A stretch of 64,000 nucleotides of DNA from an uncultured Pedobacter sp. (GTDB lineage Bacteria > Bacteroidota > Bacteroidia > Sphingobacteriales > Sphingobacteriaceae): positions 1 through 64,000 of the forward strand of contig NZ_CAMLIG010000011.1 in the NCBI RefSeq assembly GCF_946480185.1. Direction: 5' to 3'. The notes under the pieces were generated by a model. That model was not told where the DNA came from. It made no database searches and saw nothing but the letters and a program-made list of their open reading frames with translations. This document shows, piece after piece, positions 19,114 to 28,714 of this stretch. Positions within the stretch are counted from its first letter, which is position 1, and each line of letters starts with the position of its first letter. Made by a program: the position numbers and the translations under genes.

Positions 19114-19425
19114 ATTTCATCAAGCGTTTAATCAGCCTCTAAATTACATTTTATTAAGTAACCTTTGTTGGATTATTAATGAGTTTGATATGAGGTGGCG
19201 TTTTTGCAGCTAAAGTTATACTTCGTCAGCTGGCAGATTATCTTATGCTGCCTACTAGCGCAAAAAGAGGTCGCTTTATTGTTAACGCATCTAAAAATGG
19301 CTGAAAAATGAATAATGAAGCTCAGTTGGAGAAATTAATCGAACTTAGGCAGTAACCAAAATTTAGTAGTGATATACAGATTTCGGAGCTTTTAACAACA
19401 CAAATAAAACCCTTGAATTGAAACC
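19114..19425. other. Gene-free stretch with possible short gene remnants
   Basis: No intact gene is seen. On the plus strand a short closed frame (about 19212-19304, containing LRQLADYLMLPTSAKRG) ends in TGA and is followed 5 bases later by a 15-codon frame (19310-19357, MNNEAQLEKLIELRQ, then TAA). Two closely spaced truncated frames suggest decay of a two-gene unit. The second resembles the start of an IstB-type helper ATPase, but this is too short to assert. Confidence 0.3.
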
Positions 19426-19460
19426 AAAAAGAGCCCGTTCGTTTTAAATGAACGGGCTCT
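19426..19460 (-). terminator. Terminator of the glycine-zipper lipoprotein gene
   Basis: AGAGCCCGTTC and GAACGGGCTCT form a perfect 11-bp stem with a 9-base loop, followed on the minus strand by TTTTT. Confidence 0.9.
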
Positions 19461-19482
19461 AATATATGATAGGGTTGATATA

Positions 19483-19929
19483 TTACTGTGCTCTACCTGT
19501 TTTTTTATCTTTCGCATGTCCAATCAAATATCCGGCTCCGGCACCTGCAACACCGCCAATAAGTGCGCCTCTTCCTTTTTTCTTGTCAATTAATGCACCG
19601 CCAATTGCACCTGCAGCACCGCCAATTACAGCGCCTTTTGCGCCGTCGCTCCAGCCTTTTTTCTGGGTAGTGGTAGTGGTTGTTGTGCTACCGGTTGTTG
19701 TATTGTAATGATTAACTATTACAGGTCTGCTGGCAACAGCAGCGGCTTCTTCTTTTTTTCTTTTCTCTGCATCCGCTTTTACCGCTTCAGCTCTTTTAAA
19801 ACTATCTAATGATAGACTGTCTTTCATCATTTTAATGGAATCTGCTCTATCTTCCGAGCTTGCCTTATACTTATTGTTACATGCTGCTAAACTTGCCGCA
19901 ATTAAAACTATTCCTACTATCTTTTTCAT
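19483..19929 (-). CDS. Glycine-zipper lipoprotein
   Basis: A 148-residue lipoprotein with signal and lipobox LAAC (Cys17). The middle part is a charged, coiled-coil-like segment (about 25-66) and then a low-complexity Thr tract (about 78-89). The C-terminal third has alternating small residues (GAVIGGAAGAIGGALI and GALIGGVAGAGAGYLIG), typical of glycine-zipper two-helix domains that insert in or span membranes. Such proteins are thought to stabilise the envelope or link it to peptidoglycan; the exact function is unknown. Confidence 0.82.
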   Translation of the reverse strand: MKKIVGIVLIAASLAACNNKYKASSEDRADSIKMMKDSLSLDSFKRAEAVKADAEKRKKEEAAAVASRPVIVNHYNTTTGSTTTTTTTQKKGWSDGAKGAVIGGAAGAIGGALIDKKKGRGALIGGVAGAGAGYLIGHAKDKKTGRAQ

Positions 19930-20152
19930 CGTTTTTAATTTTTGATCTTGACCACGTATAGAAATAATAATGCCAGAACGAGGAACATATATCCACGTGT
20001 TTTACACTCCTATAATAAAAGTTTTTGTATAAATTACTATACAGTTTTATGGGCAATTCACACATATTTGATACTCGAATACATAATTGCTTTAGGCAGA
20101 AAAAATATTTGACCGTCTATGCAAATTCCCTCGTTAAAATCCACAATCTCAT

Positions 20153-20160
20153 TATATTTG
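20153..20160 (+). promoter_or_regulatory. Putative alaS promoter, very close to the start codon
   Basis: TATATTTG is a full match to TAnnTTTG and ends 6 bases before the ATG at 20167. Transcription would begin at or next to the start codon, giving a leaderless or nearly leaderless mRNA. No good -33 element is visible. Confidence 0.5.
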
Positions 20161-20166
20161 CAACTT

Positions 20167-22770
20167 ATGAGTATCACGGCACAGCAAATTCGTCAGCAGT
20201 TTTTAGATTTTTTTAAAAGTAAAGGTCATCAGATTGTAGCTTCGGCGCCAATTGTAGTTAAAAACGATCCTACTTTAATGTTCACCAATGCTGGAATGAA
20301 CCAGTTTAAAGACCTGTTTTTAGGTGAAGCGGCTATAAAGTACGCAAGAGTTGCCGATACCCAACGCTGTCTGCGTGTTTCGGGTAAACATAACGATTTG
20401 GAAGAGGTAGGTATTGATACCTACCACCATACCATGTTTGAGATGTTGGGCAATTGGAGCTTTGGCGATTATTTCAAGAAGGAAGCCATTGAATGGAGCT
20501 GGGAATTGCTGACCGATGTTTACGGATTACCAAAAGACCGTTTGTACGTTACCATTTTTGAAGGCGATGAAAGCGAAGGTTTGCCAAAAGACCAGGAAGC
20601 TTATGATTTTTGGAAACAGTATGTAGATGAAGACAAAATCCTTTTGGGAAATAAGAAAGATAATTTTTGGGAAATGGGCGAAACTGGTCCGTGTGGGCCA
20701 TGTTCGGAAATCCATTTTGATAGCCGTAGCGATGAAGAAAGGGCAAAAGTAAGCGGAGCAAGCCTAGTAAATGCCGATGACCCTTTGGTGATTGAAATCT
20801 GGAACAACGTTTTTATGCAGTTCAATCGCTTAAAAGACGGAAGCTTGAAAACATTACCTGCACAACATGTAGATACCGGAATGGGTTTCGAACGTTTGGT
20901 GCGCATTATTCAGGATAAAACTTCTAATTACGATACAGACGTTTTTCAACCGATGATTCAGTTTATTGCTGATAAAGCGGAAATTAAATACGGCGCAGAA
21001 GAAAAAACAGATATCGCCATGCGGGTAATGGCGGACCATATCCGAGCAATTTCTTTTGCAATTGCTGACGGACAATTGCCTTCCAACAATAAAGCGGGTT
21101 ACGTGATTCGCCGAATTTTAAGAAGAGCGGTGCGTTATGCTTACCAATATTTAGGCTTAAAAGAACCGTTTTTAAATCAGTTGGTGCCACTTTTAGGCGA
21201 GCAGTTTAAAGGTGTTTTTGATGAATTGTACTCGCAAAAAGACTTTGTACAGAAAGTGGTTTTGGAAGAGGAGAATAGTTTTTTGCGTACTTTAGAAAAC
21301 GGAATTAACCGTTTCGAGAAGATGGATGAGATTAGTGGCGAGAAAGCTTTTGAACTTTATGATACTTTCGGTTTTCCGATTGACCTAACAGAATTAATGG
21401 CTCGTGAAAAAGGGCTGTCTGTAGATATGCAAGGTTTCGAAACTGAACTGCAAAAACAAAAAGCCCGTTCAAGAGCAGCAACCGCGGTAGATACAGAAGA
21501 TTGGGTTGTTGTTGCAGATGGTGACGAACCGGAATTTGTGGGTTATGATGATTTGGAAGCCCACGCTCATATCTTAAAATACCGCAAGGTGACCGCCAAA
21601 GGAAAAGAACAGTTCCAGCTGGTGTTAGACCGTACACCTTTTTATGCAGAAAGTGGCGGACAAGTTGGCGACAGCGGTTTATTAATAGGAGAGGACGAAG
21701 AAGTGCGGATTACCGATACCAAAAAAGAGAACGGCTTATTCATCCATTTTGTAGATGCTTTACCTAATAAATTAGATGCTCAGTTTGTAGCTAAGGTAGA
21801 TTCTCAAAAAAGAATCCTTACCGAGAACAACCACTCGGCAACACACCTTTTACATGCGGCTTTAAAAATGGTTTTGGGCACACATGTGAACCAAAAAGGA
21901 AGTTTAGTAAACGAAAATGTTTTACGTTTTGATTTTTCACATTTCTCTAAAGTAACGGATGAAGAAATCAGAGCCATTGAAGGCATTGTGAATGAAAAAA
22001 TAAGAGCCAACATCGCTTTAAAAGAAGAACGGAACGTTCCTTACCAGCAAGCTTTGGATAGTGGCGTAACTGCTTTATTCGGCGAAAAATATGGAGATTT
22101 TGTACGCGTAATTACTTTTGGCGAAGGTTATTCTAAAGAATTATGTGGCGGAACGCATGTGCCTGCAACCGGACAAATCGGTTTTTTCAAAATTGTTTCT
22201 GAAAGTGCAGTGGCAGCCGGTGTCCGTAGAATTGAAGCCATTACTGGCACAAAAGCAGAAGCTTTTATCCACGAGCAGGACGAGCTGTTGAAACAATTGA
22301 AAGAACTGCTGAAAAACCCTCAAGATTTGGCAAAATCTGTAGAAGCTTTGGTAGAAGAAAATAACAAGCTCAAAAAAGAAGTGGAAAAAGCTGTTTTGGC
22401 AAAAGCTTACGGATTAAAAGATGAGTTAAAAGCAAAAGCTGAACAGATCAACGGCCTCAACTTCATCGCCCAAAAGGTAGAGTTGCCAAACGCCGAAGCC
22501 ATTAAAAACTTAGCTTACCAACTCAAAGATGTGTTAGAAAACATGTACTTGGTTTTAGCCGCGGAGATTGATGGAAAACCACTGTTAACGGTGATGATTT
22601 CTGAGAATTTAGTAAAAGAAAAAGGCATGAACGCTGGTAATATCGTTCGAGAGTTAGCCAAAGAAATTCAAGGCGGTGGTGGCGGTCAGCCGTTTTTTGC
22701 CACTGCCGGAGGTAAGGACGTTAGTGGTTTGGGCAATGCTTTGGTTAAAGCTAGAGGTTTTGCGGTTTAA
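20167..22770 (+). CDS. alaS: Alanyl-tRNA synthetase
   Basis: AlaS charges tRNA-Ala and edits misacylated Ser or Gly. The 867-residue protein has a class II catalytic domain (starting [21 protein letters not shown], with the [10 protein letters not shown] and [16 protein letters not shown] motifs), an editing domain with [11 protein letters not shown] and CGGTHV zinc motifs, and a C-terminal DHHA1 domain ending in [16 protein letters not shown]. The ATG at 20167 is chosen over one at 20119 because it matches the family start and the extra residues contain a promoter element. Confidence 0.98.
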   Translation: MSITAQQIRQQFLDFFKSKGHQIVASAPIVVKNDPTLMFTNAGMNQFKDLFLGEAAIKYARVADTQRCLRVSGKHNDLEEVGIDTYHHTMFEMLGNWSFGDYFKKEAIEWSWELLTDVYGLPKDRLYVTIFEGDESEGLPKDQEAYDFWKQYVDEDKILLGNKKDNFWEMGETGPCGPCSEIHFDSRSDEERAKVSGASLVNADDPLVIEIWNNVFMQFNRLKDGSLKTLPAQHVDTGMGFERLVRIIQDKTSNYDTDVFQPMIQFIADKAEIKYGAEEKTDIAMRVMADHIRAISFAIADGQLPSNNKAGYVIRRILRRAVRYAYQYLGLKEPFLNQLVPLLGEQFKGVFDELYSQKDFVQKVVLEEENSFLRTLENGINRFEKMDEISGEKAFELYDTFGFPIDLTELMAREKGLSVDMQGFETELQKQKARSRAATAVDTEDWVVVADGDEPEFVGYDDLEAHAHILKYRKVTAKGKEQFQLVLDRTPFYAESGGQVGDSGLLIGEDEEVRITDTKKENGLFIHFVDALPNKLDAQFVAKVDSQKRILTENNHSATHLLHAALKMVLGTHVNQKGSLVNENVLRFDFSHFSKVTDEEIRAIEGIVNEKIRANIALKEERNVPYQQALDSGVTALFGEKYGDFVRVITFGEGYSKELCGGTHVPATGQIGFFKIVSESAVAAGVRRIEAITGTKAEAFIHEQDELLKQLKELLKNPQDLAKSVEALVEENNKLKKEVEKAVLAKAYGLKDELKAKAEQINGLNFIAQKVELPNAEAIKNLAYQLKDVLENMYLVLAAEIDGKPLLTVMISENLVKEKGMNAGNIVRELAKEIQGGGGGQPFFATAGGKDVSGLGNALVKARGFAV

Positions 22771-23604
22771 TGCCTGTCGCAGGGAACTCTGCGTTTAAAG
22801 CAGATTTTAATTTTGTAATCTTCCCGGCTCATTGCCACCGGAAAGGCTAGGAACTTTTTTCCGAAAAAAGTCACCAAAAACTCTCCACTGCCCGCCCGCC
22901 CCCCGGCTGGCGCCGCTTGCTACAAAGGAAGTGCTTTTATTTCTTCATCGCTATCGCAACCGCCAAGCGGAATTTGTCGGTTAGCGAGGGATTGTGCTTT
23001 TAGCTTGCTTTGTGGTCGCTCGTCCTTTTTGTCATCGCGAAGCTGAAGTCTAGGCGATGAACGATGGCGCTGTGGCGATCTCCAAGCTACGGAAGGTAAA
23101 CCTTTCTTTAGTCAAAGGTTTTACCCGTTTTGCAAGGTATCCCCTTCCGGAGGAGGTTGGGGGAGGTTTTTTAAGTCCACGCAGGCTCGCCTGTCCCTTT
23201 CACAATGAAAGGGATAATGGCGAGCAAAAAAAGGATAACCAAAAAATATGGTTATCTTTTTTTTGAATAGTGCTAAATGAAGCCGATCGAAAATGGCTTT
23301 AAATCATAGCTCCAAAGTTCGGTACGCGAAAGGATCTTGAAGATTAAAAACCCAACTTTCCAGATCGGCTGTGAAGCAATCGTGTTTAATGATCTGTTGG
23401 GCGCTATTCGTGTAGTGAATACTTTGCTTTGCCCAACGGCATAGCGCAGAAAGAACCATTTTTTTTCTAAAAAAACTTTAAAAAAGAAACAACACTTTCA
23501 GAATAGCCTAGAGATATATGTATTACAACAATATACGCACAAGTCAGCCCGCTAAGACTTGCGCTAGTGAGGGGAATGGGGAACCGAACACATAATTTAA
23601 AAAA
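22771..23604. other. Gene-free region built of dispersed intergenic repeats
   Basis: No credible gene in 834 bases. The stretch is more GC-rich and repetitive than its surroundings. It holds the repeat at 22851-22970, a segment at about 23029-23090 (gtcatcgcgaagctg ... gtggcgatctccaag) that resembles a sequence common between Bacteroidota genes, and a purine-rich segment (ccttccggaggaggttggg, 23145-23163). The 69-codon frame at 23057-23266 runs through these repeats and is not believed. Confidence 0.6.
22851..22970. repeat. Dispersed intergenic repeat, copy A
   Basis: It begins with the near-perfect palindrome ACTTTTTTCCGAAAAAAGT, continues CACCAAAAACTCTC, then GCGCCG(C)TTGCTACAAAGG and ends CGCAACCGCCAAG. 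The same words in the same order occur at 30675-30773, with a GC-rich insertion of about 20 bases in this copy. Confidence 0.8.
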
Positions 23605-23640
23605 CAAAAAAGCCGCCTCAAATTAATGAGACGGCTTTTT
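23605..23640 (-). terminator. Terminator of the OmpA-family gene
   Basis: GCCGCCTC pairs with GAGACGGC (one G-T pair) around an 8-base loop, with T runs following on the minus strand, 20 bases past the stop codon. Confidence 0.85.
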
Positions 23641-23659
23641 AATTACTGAATTAATAACC

Positions 23660-25018
23660 TTAGTTAAATAAGGTAAACTCAACTCTTCTGTTATTCTGAC
23701 GACCTTTTGCAGTTGCATTAGTGTCAATTGGTTGGGTTTCTCCGTAACCAGTTGCTTCAATTCTTGATGGGTTAGCACCTTTACTTACTAAATAAGCTTT
23801 TACAGATTCAGCTCTGTCTTTAGAAAGCTTCATGTTGTATGCATCACTTCCCTGGCTATCTGTATGTCCAGCTAGTTTTAAGCTTAAGTTTTTAGAAATA
23901 ATCAAGTTAGCTACTTTATCTAAGGTGTTATAAGATGTTGGTCTAATGGTTGCTTTTCCAAGATCAAACTCTAAGTTTTTAATGGCATCTGCAACTACTT
24001 TTTTATCTTCATCTGAGATTACATAAGTAACTGGTTTCTGTACAATTGTTTTAGTTACTGGCAGTGAACAACCAGAACCGTCAACAGCTGTACCACTTGG
24101 TGTATCCGGACATTTATCATAGAAATCAGAAACACCGTCGCCATCAGCATCACTCATTAACTTGCTTACCTTATCTTTCAGCATATTAACTTCTTCATTG
24201 TTTTTTGAAGCCTCAAGTTCTGCTTTCAAAGCGTCGTATTTGGCCACATAATTTTTCTCTAAAATTGCAGCTGGGTTAGCAAAAGCCAATTGTGGTTTTG
24301 TTTTGTTTCCTAATGCAAACTCTAAACCTGCGTATCCGTAAGAGAATCTATCATTTGATGGCGCTCTGTTGTATCCGTCTAAGTTATCAGCATCAACAAA
24401 ATTCATTTTGTAACCAAGGTCTAAATTAACGCCCTTAGCCACCATAAATTTAAAACCAACGCCAACAGGAACAACTAATTCGTGGATGTTTTCTCCATTT
24501 TTTGGCTGTGTAGCAACACCTGCGGTATTAGTAATTGTAGGCTGGTAACCCATTAAACCCGCACCTGCGGTAATGTATGGTGTAACGTAGCTCTGACGGT
24601 TTAAAATACTGAAGTTTCCAATATTATAAACTGCACTTAAAGTTCCGCCCCATTTAATTTCTGTTTCGTAACTAGCGTAAGGCGTATTGGTGATAACTGA
24701 TCCGCCATTTTTTGTTTTAGAGTTATCGGCCTTAAGTGTTCCTCTAAAGAAATCTCCTTGCATACCAAAGTTGTGTGTAAATTGCTTTTTTAGGTAACCA
24801 CCATAACCGGCACCAATTTTCCAGTTTGAAAAATCATTTGTTCCGCCAATTACAATTGTAGGAGCCATTACGCCACCCACTACACCAAAAGACCATGTTC
24901 TATAAGCATTTTTTGTAAATGGATCAGGAGGAGTGCTTGTTTTGTCCTGTGCGGTTGCGCAACTTGCCATGGCAACTGCCGCCATTACCATTATACTGTT
25001 TTTTAATTTTGTTTTCAT
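23660..25018 (-). CDS. OmpA-family outer-membrane protein
   Basis: A 452-residue protein with a signal peptide (MAAVAMASCATAQ; possible lipobox at ASC, Cys19), an N-terminal eight-stranded-barrel-like region (about 40-245), a short coiled linker, a thrombospondin-type-3 calcium-binding motif (DADGDGVSDFYDKCPDTP, about 292-309) and an OmpA C-terminal peptidoglycan-binding domain (about 345-452). The last carries the binding signature LAGHTDSQGS and NMKLSKDRAESV. It likely tethers outer membrane to cell wall. Confidence 0.93.
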   Translation of the reverse strand: MKTKLKNSIMVMAAVAMASCATAQDKTSTPPDPFTKNAYRTWSFGVVGGVMAPTIVIGGTNDFSNWKIGAGYGGYLKKQFTHNFGMQGDFFRGTLKADNSKTKNGGSVITNTPYASYETEIKWGGTLSAVYNIGNFSILNRQSYVTPYITAGAGLMGYQPTITNTAGVATQPKNGENIHELVVPVGVGFKFMVAKGVNLDLGYKMNFVDADNLDGYNRAPSNDRFSYGYAGLEFALGNKTKPQLAFANPAAILEKNYVAKYDALKAELEASKNNEEVNMLKDKVSKLMSDADGDGVSDFYDKCPDTPSGTAVDGSGCSLPVTKTIVQKPVTYVISDEDKKVVADAIKNLEFDLGKATIRPTSYNTLDKVANLIISKNLSLKLAGHTDSQGSDAYNMKLSKDRAESVKAYLVSKGANPSRIEATGYGETQPIDTNATAKGRQNNRRVEFTLFN

Positions 25019-25119
25019 AATAACTATTGTTTGTTTGATATAGCTATGTCAAAATGTTGCCAAATCTTAAATTTAGCTTCGATAGTTTGTAAGTAGCTAT
25101 CAATCAAACTTTAAGATTA

Positions 25120-25151
25120 TAAAAAAAGGCTTAGCGGTGATGCTAAGCCTT
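25120..25151 (-). terminator. Terminator of the nucleotidyltransferase gene
   Basis: AAGGCTTAGC and GCTAAGCCTT form a perfect 10-bp stem with loop GGTGAT, followed on the minus strand by a run of T. Confidence 0.9.
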
Positions 25152-25181
25152 TAGTGTGTTTTGTATCAAATTAGGTACAAA

Positions 25182-26081
25182 CTACCATAGTTTTGTAGGA
25201 TAAACACCATCCTTAACTAATTTGTTGATGTTCTCTTGTACAATTTCTTTGTCTTCTTTATAAGTAACGCCAAACCATTTTGCATCTGTAGGGATTACTT
25301 TAAAGGTTGCAATATGGTTTTGGATTAAATGATCTGCAATTAAAGGGATAAAGAACTCTGATTTGGGATTGTCTTCATTTTTGGCAACAAAATCAACGAA
25401 AAGTTTTTCTGTTACTTTAAAAACTTCTGGTGTAAAGCCCCAAAAGTTCATGGAAACTGGGGTAGAAGCATCTAAAGGAGTTTCTTTACCATCTTCCTCG
25501 TAAACAATTCCACCATCTTTTGGATAAACTTTGGTACGCTCGTTAATTTCGGTCATGTTTCCGTTAGCGTCTGTTTTACAAACACCACGAGAAACAGAAC
25601 CATTTTCTGACAAGGTATTTCCAATTTTATAACCAACTATGCTGTATTTGTTTTCCGCAGCTTCTTTAGTTAAAAAGTCAACCATGCTTTTAAAAGCTTC
25701 GTAACCGTAATAATCATCAGCGTTGATGACACAAAACGGTTCATGAATTTGATTTTTAGATTCTAAAATGGCATGTCCCGTTCCCCAAGGTTTTGCTCTT
25801 TCAATTTCTTTATCGATACCGTATTTTTTAAGGTCAAAAGTTTGGAACACATAATCGGTCTCAATTTTCCCAGCCAATTTAGCATCAAAAATACTTTTGA
25901 AGTTATCCAGAAACTCTTCTCTGATAATGAAAGTGATTTTACCGAATCCTGCTTTTATGGCATCGTAGATAGAGTAATCAATAATGGTTTCGCCGTTAGG
26001 GCCAAAGCCGTCAATCTGTTTCATACTTCCATATCTGCTTGCCATTCCTGCAGCAAGAATCGATAAAGTAGGTTTATTCAT
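25182..26081 (-). CDS. Sugar-phosphate nucleotidyltransferase-like protein
   Basis: A 299-residue GT-A fold protein. The N-terminal nucleotide-binding signature is LAAGMASRYGSMKQIDGFGP at about 9-28, in place of the usual GGxGTRLxPLT. A metal-binding-type motif NADDYYG is at about 118-124. The family includes NTP transferases that activate sugars; the substrate is not identifiable from context. The terminator lies directly downstream and the next upstream gene on this strand is 179 bases away. Confidence 0.82.
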   Translation of the reverse strand: MNKPTLSILAAGMASRYGSMKQIDGFGPNGETIIDYSIYDAIKAGFGKITFIIREEFLDNFKSIFDAKLAGKIETDYVFQTFDLKKYGIDKEIERAKPWGTGHAILESKNQIHEPFCVINADDYYGYEAFKSMVDFLTKEAAENKYSIVGYKIGNTLSENGSVSRGVCKTDANGNMTEINERTKVYPKDGGIVYEEDGKETPLDASTPVSMNFWGFTPEVFKVTEKLFVDFVAKNEDNPKSEFFIPLIADHLIQNHIATFKVIPTDAKWFGVTYKEDKEIVQENINKLVKDGVYPTKLW

Positions 26082-26087
26082 GATATA

Positions 26088-26127
26088 AGTTATTTAGTTT
26101 GTTAGTTATTTAGTTTGTTAGTTTGTT
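26088..26127. repeat. Short tandem repeat, 16-bp unit
   Basis: AGTTATTTAGTTTGTT occurs twice in perfect tandem (26088-26103, 26104-26119) followed by half a unit. It lies directly upstream of the nucleotidyltransferase start. A similar low-complexity ttagttagttgg tract lies at about 11278-11309 after the helicase gene. Confidence 0.85.
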
Positions 26128-26260
26128 GGTTTTTAGGACTTGTTTGTAGTCATATAGTTCCCTGATTTATTATTCATTACTTCTTAATCATTTATAAAGA
26201 AATCAATCCTTCTATTATTCTCTACTTCAATTATTATCTAAGCACTGCTAAACTAATAAT

Positions 26261-28708
26261 TTACTTTTTATTTTTAACGTAAGTATCTAGCCAAGTATTC
26301 ATTTCCCAAAGCATGTGCAGAATAGATTCTTTCGCTCGGTAAGAGTGCGCCTCCGAAGGCAGAAAAACCAATCGGATGGTAGCTCCAAACCCTTTTAAAG
26401 CATCATAAAATCTTTCGCTCTGCATAGGGAATGTGCCCGAATTGTCATCTGCTTCGCCATGTATCAACAATAAAGGCGTTTTTATTTTATCAGCGTAAGA
26501 AAACGGCGACATTTTATAATAAACATCTGGTGCTTGCCAGTACGTTCTTTCTTCTGCCTGAAAACCAAAAGGAGTGAGCGTTCTGTTGTAAGCGCCGCTT
26601 CGGGCAATTCCGGCAGCAAAAAGGTTGGTATGTGCTAAAAGATTTGCGGTCATAAAAGCACCGTAAGAATGGCCTCCAATAGCTATCCGTTTTGGATCGC
26701 CAATGCCCATTGAAACTATTTTATTTACCGCAGCTTGGGCATTTTGGGTTAATTGCTCAACAAAAGTATCATTTGGTTGGTCGTTACTTTCGCCAACAAT
26801 TGGCATATCCACATTATCCATTACTGCATAACCTTGCGTTACCCAATATAAAGGAGATGCCCAAGAAACTGTATTAAAACGATATGGAGAGCCTTTTACT
26901 TGCCCGGCGGCATTTGTAGTTTTAAACTCGCGAGGGTAGGCCCACATTAAAACCGGTAAGCGACCTTGTGCTGGAATATAACCTTGCGGAAGGTATAGCA
27001 TGGCGCTAAGATTTAGCTTATCTGCTCTTTTATAAGTTAGTTTTTGTTTAATGATACCGAATAACTGCGGATACGGATTTTTAAAAAAAGTAAGCTGTTG
27101 GGTTTTTCCTTTTCTGAAATCTAAATTAAAATAGTTTTTAGGTTCTATGACCGATTCTCTACTGATGATCAAGTTGTCTTTATTATCATAAAAAATAGGA
27201 TATTCATAAAAAGGTGCTCTTGAGCGGAAAAGTGTATCGGTAAGCTTTGTCTTTACGTTAAACTGTAATAAAAAAGGTCGGTCGCCCTGCGGAGACGCAC
27301 CATCTGAGATAGAAAAAATATTAACGTTATTTGGATCTGCCGCTCTTCTGATTGGATTATATTCCAGTAGCAAAACATCTCTATTGTACTGGTTTTTTGT
27401 TTTTACAAATTCTCCCGGATCAGAATAAGCGTCCTCAAAATATCTGTCCCAAAGGTTTACCCGGTAATTTGGGTTTCCGGGTTTGATAAAAACACGTCTT
27501 TCTCCACGGGTTTTCCACCAGCGTTCATTTACCATAGCTATTTGTTCATCGCCCCAATCAATATGGTTAAAACGGAGGTAACAATCCGCCAGCTTTTTGC
27601 GAATTACACTGCCTGCTTCCTGGGTATATAAAATATCTCTGATGAGTGTTCTGTTGTTTGGGTCGCCACCGTCCTGTGCTTCTACAAAAAACACAGTTTG
27701 TGGTTTATCTGCTCTCCAGGCAAATTCCCTAGGTCCTTTAACTACGGCATCAAAACCTTGCGGTAAATTATCGGCCAAAGGAACGGTTGCCAGCTCACGG
27801 GTTAATTTTCCGTATTTGTCCCTTAGCTCCACTTTATAAGAAAAACTGGAAATTGGCACTAAATAGGAGTAAGGCTTTTGGATAATGGAAAGCATCACCA
27901 AATTTCCGTCGGGCGAGAAATCAAAGCTTTTATAAATCTCCGATCGGTTATAGTTAACAGTTTGTCCGTTAAGATAAACCATTTTTAATTGCGATGTTAG
28001 ATAGTACTCAAACAAAGCTTCGTCATTCGGATTTTTTAATAAATCCTGATAAGTTCGGTTAGTTGCAACTTCACCGGTTGATTGCCTAATGTTTGGTCCA
28101 CTTTCTAAAGTGCTTAATACTTGTATCGGTTTTTGATCTGTGGCAACGCAATTTGCTAAAATAGCATTTCCGTCTGGAGACCATTTGTAAAGCGTACCGT
28201 AAACATCATTTAAAACCACATCATTTAATCTTTTCGCAGTTCTGGAAGCAATATCGCCTACCCATAATTGCACCTCTGTAGCTGTGGTGACGCTAAATGC
28301 AAGCAATTTTTCATCAGGAGAAAAATCAATGTCGTTTATTTTCGAATCTTTCGGGATACCGCTAAAACTAAATTCATCGTTGTTTTTTAAGTTTTTTACA
28401 CTTAATGTAGCATAATAACTTGTTTTAGCATTGCTATGGTTTTGTGAATTTACACGTAAGCCCGCTAATTTCAAATAAGGTTTTGAGATTTCGGAAATAG
28501 AAGGATAACCAGCAGTTTCTAAAATAACCATCAGGTTTCCGCTGCCACTTACGATAACAGATTTTGAGGTAGAAGCCTCTACAATATCCGTTATTTCTTT
28601 AGGAGGTTTCTGGTAACCAGAAACCTCTTGAGCTAAAGAAAAATTTGAATGTGCTATTAGAAATGTTAAAAGGGTAAATGCCCCGATTTTTTGAAGATTA
28701 AACCCCAT
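26261..28708 (-). CDS. S9-family prolyl oligopeptidase-like secreted peptidase
   Basis: An 815-residue serine peptidase exported by an N-terminal signal (cleavage after SLAQ, about 26). A beta-propeller-like region (about 60-560) precedes an alpha/beta hydrolase domain. The nucleophile lies in GGHSYGAFM (about 678-686), the acid in HGEADDNSG (about 755-763) and the histidine in EAHSYRAKES (near 790). Such enzymes cleave short peptides in the periplasm. It follows the M42 peptidase gene by 6 bases, so the two are almost surely co-transcribed. Confidence 0.93.
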   Translation of the reverse strand: MGFNLQKIGAFTLLTFLIAHSNFSLAQEVSGYQKPPKEITDIVEASTSKSVIVSGSGNLMVILETAGYPSISEISKPYLKLAGLRVNSQNHSNAKTSYYATLSVKNLKNNDEFSFSGIPKDSKINDIDFSPDEKLLAFSVTTATEVQLWVGDIASRTAKRLNDVVLNDVYGTLYKWSPDGNAILANCVATDQKPIQVLSTLESGPNIRQSTGEVATNRTYQDLLKNPNDEALFEYYLTSQLKMVYLNGQTVNYNRSEIYKSFDFSPDGNLVMLSIIQKPYSYLVPISSFSYKVELRDKYGKLTRELATVPLADNLPQGFDAVVKGPREFAWRADKPQTVFFVEAQDGGDPNNRTLIRDILYTQEAGSVIRKKLADCYLRFNHIDWGDEQIAMVNERWWKTRGERRVFIKPGNPNYRVNLWDRYFEDAYSDPGEFVKTKNQYNRDVLLLEYNPIRRAADPNNVNIFSISDGASPQGDRPFLLQFNVKTKLTDTLFRSRAPFYEYPIFYDNKDNLIISRESVIEPKNYFNLDFRKGKTQQLTFFKNPYPQLFGIIKQKLTYKRADKLNLSAMLYLPQGYIPAQGRLPVLMWAYPREFKTTNAAGQVKGSPYRFNTVSWASPLYWVTQGYAVMDNVDMPIVGESNDQPNDTFVEQLTQNAQAAVNKIVSMGIGDPKRIAIGGHSYGAFMTANLLAHTNLFAAGIARSGAYNRTLTPFGFQAEERTYWQAPDVYYKMSPFSYADKIKTPLLLIHGEADDNSGTFPMQSERFYDALKGFGATIRLVFLPSEAHSYRAKESILHMLWEMNTWLDTYVKNKK

Positions 28709-28714
28709 TAATAT

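Noticed and set aside
23057..23266. 69-codon frame after alaS
   Set aside because: It runs through repeat-like intergenic sequence and has no recognisable protein features.
22771..23604. Possible structural RNA (6S, RNase P or tmRNA)
   Set aside because: None of the conserved cores of these RNAs could be found; the region is better explained by repeats.
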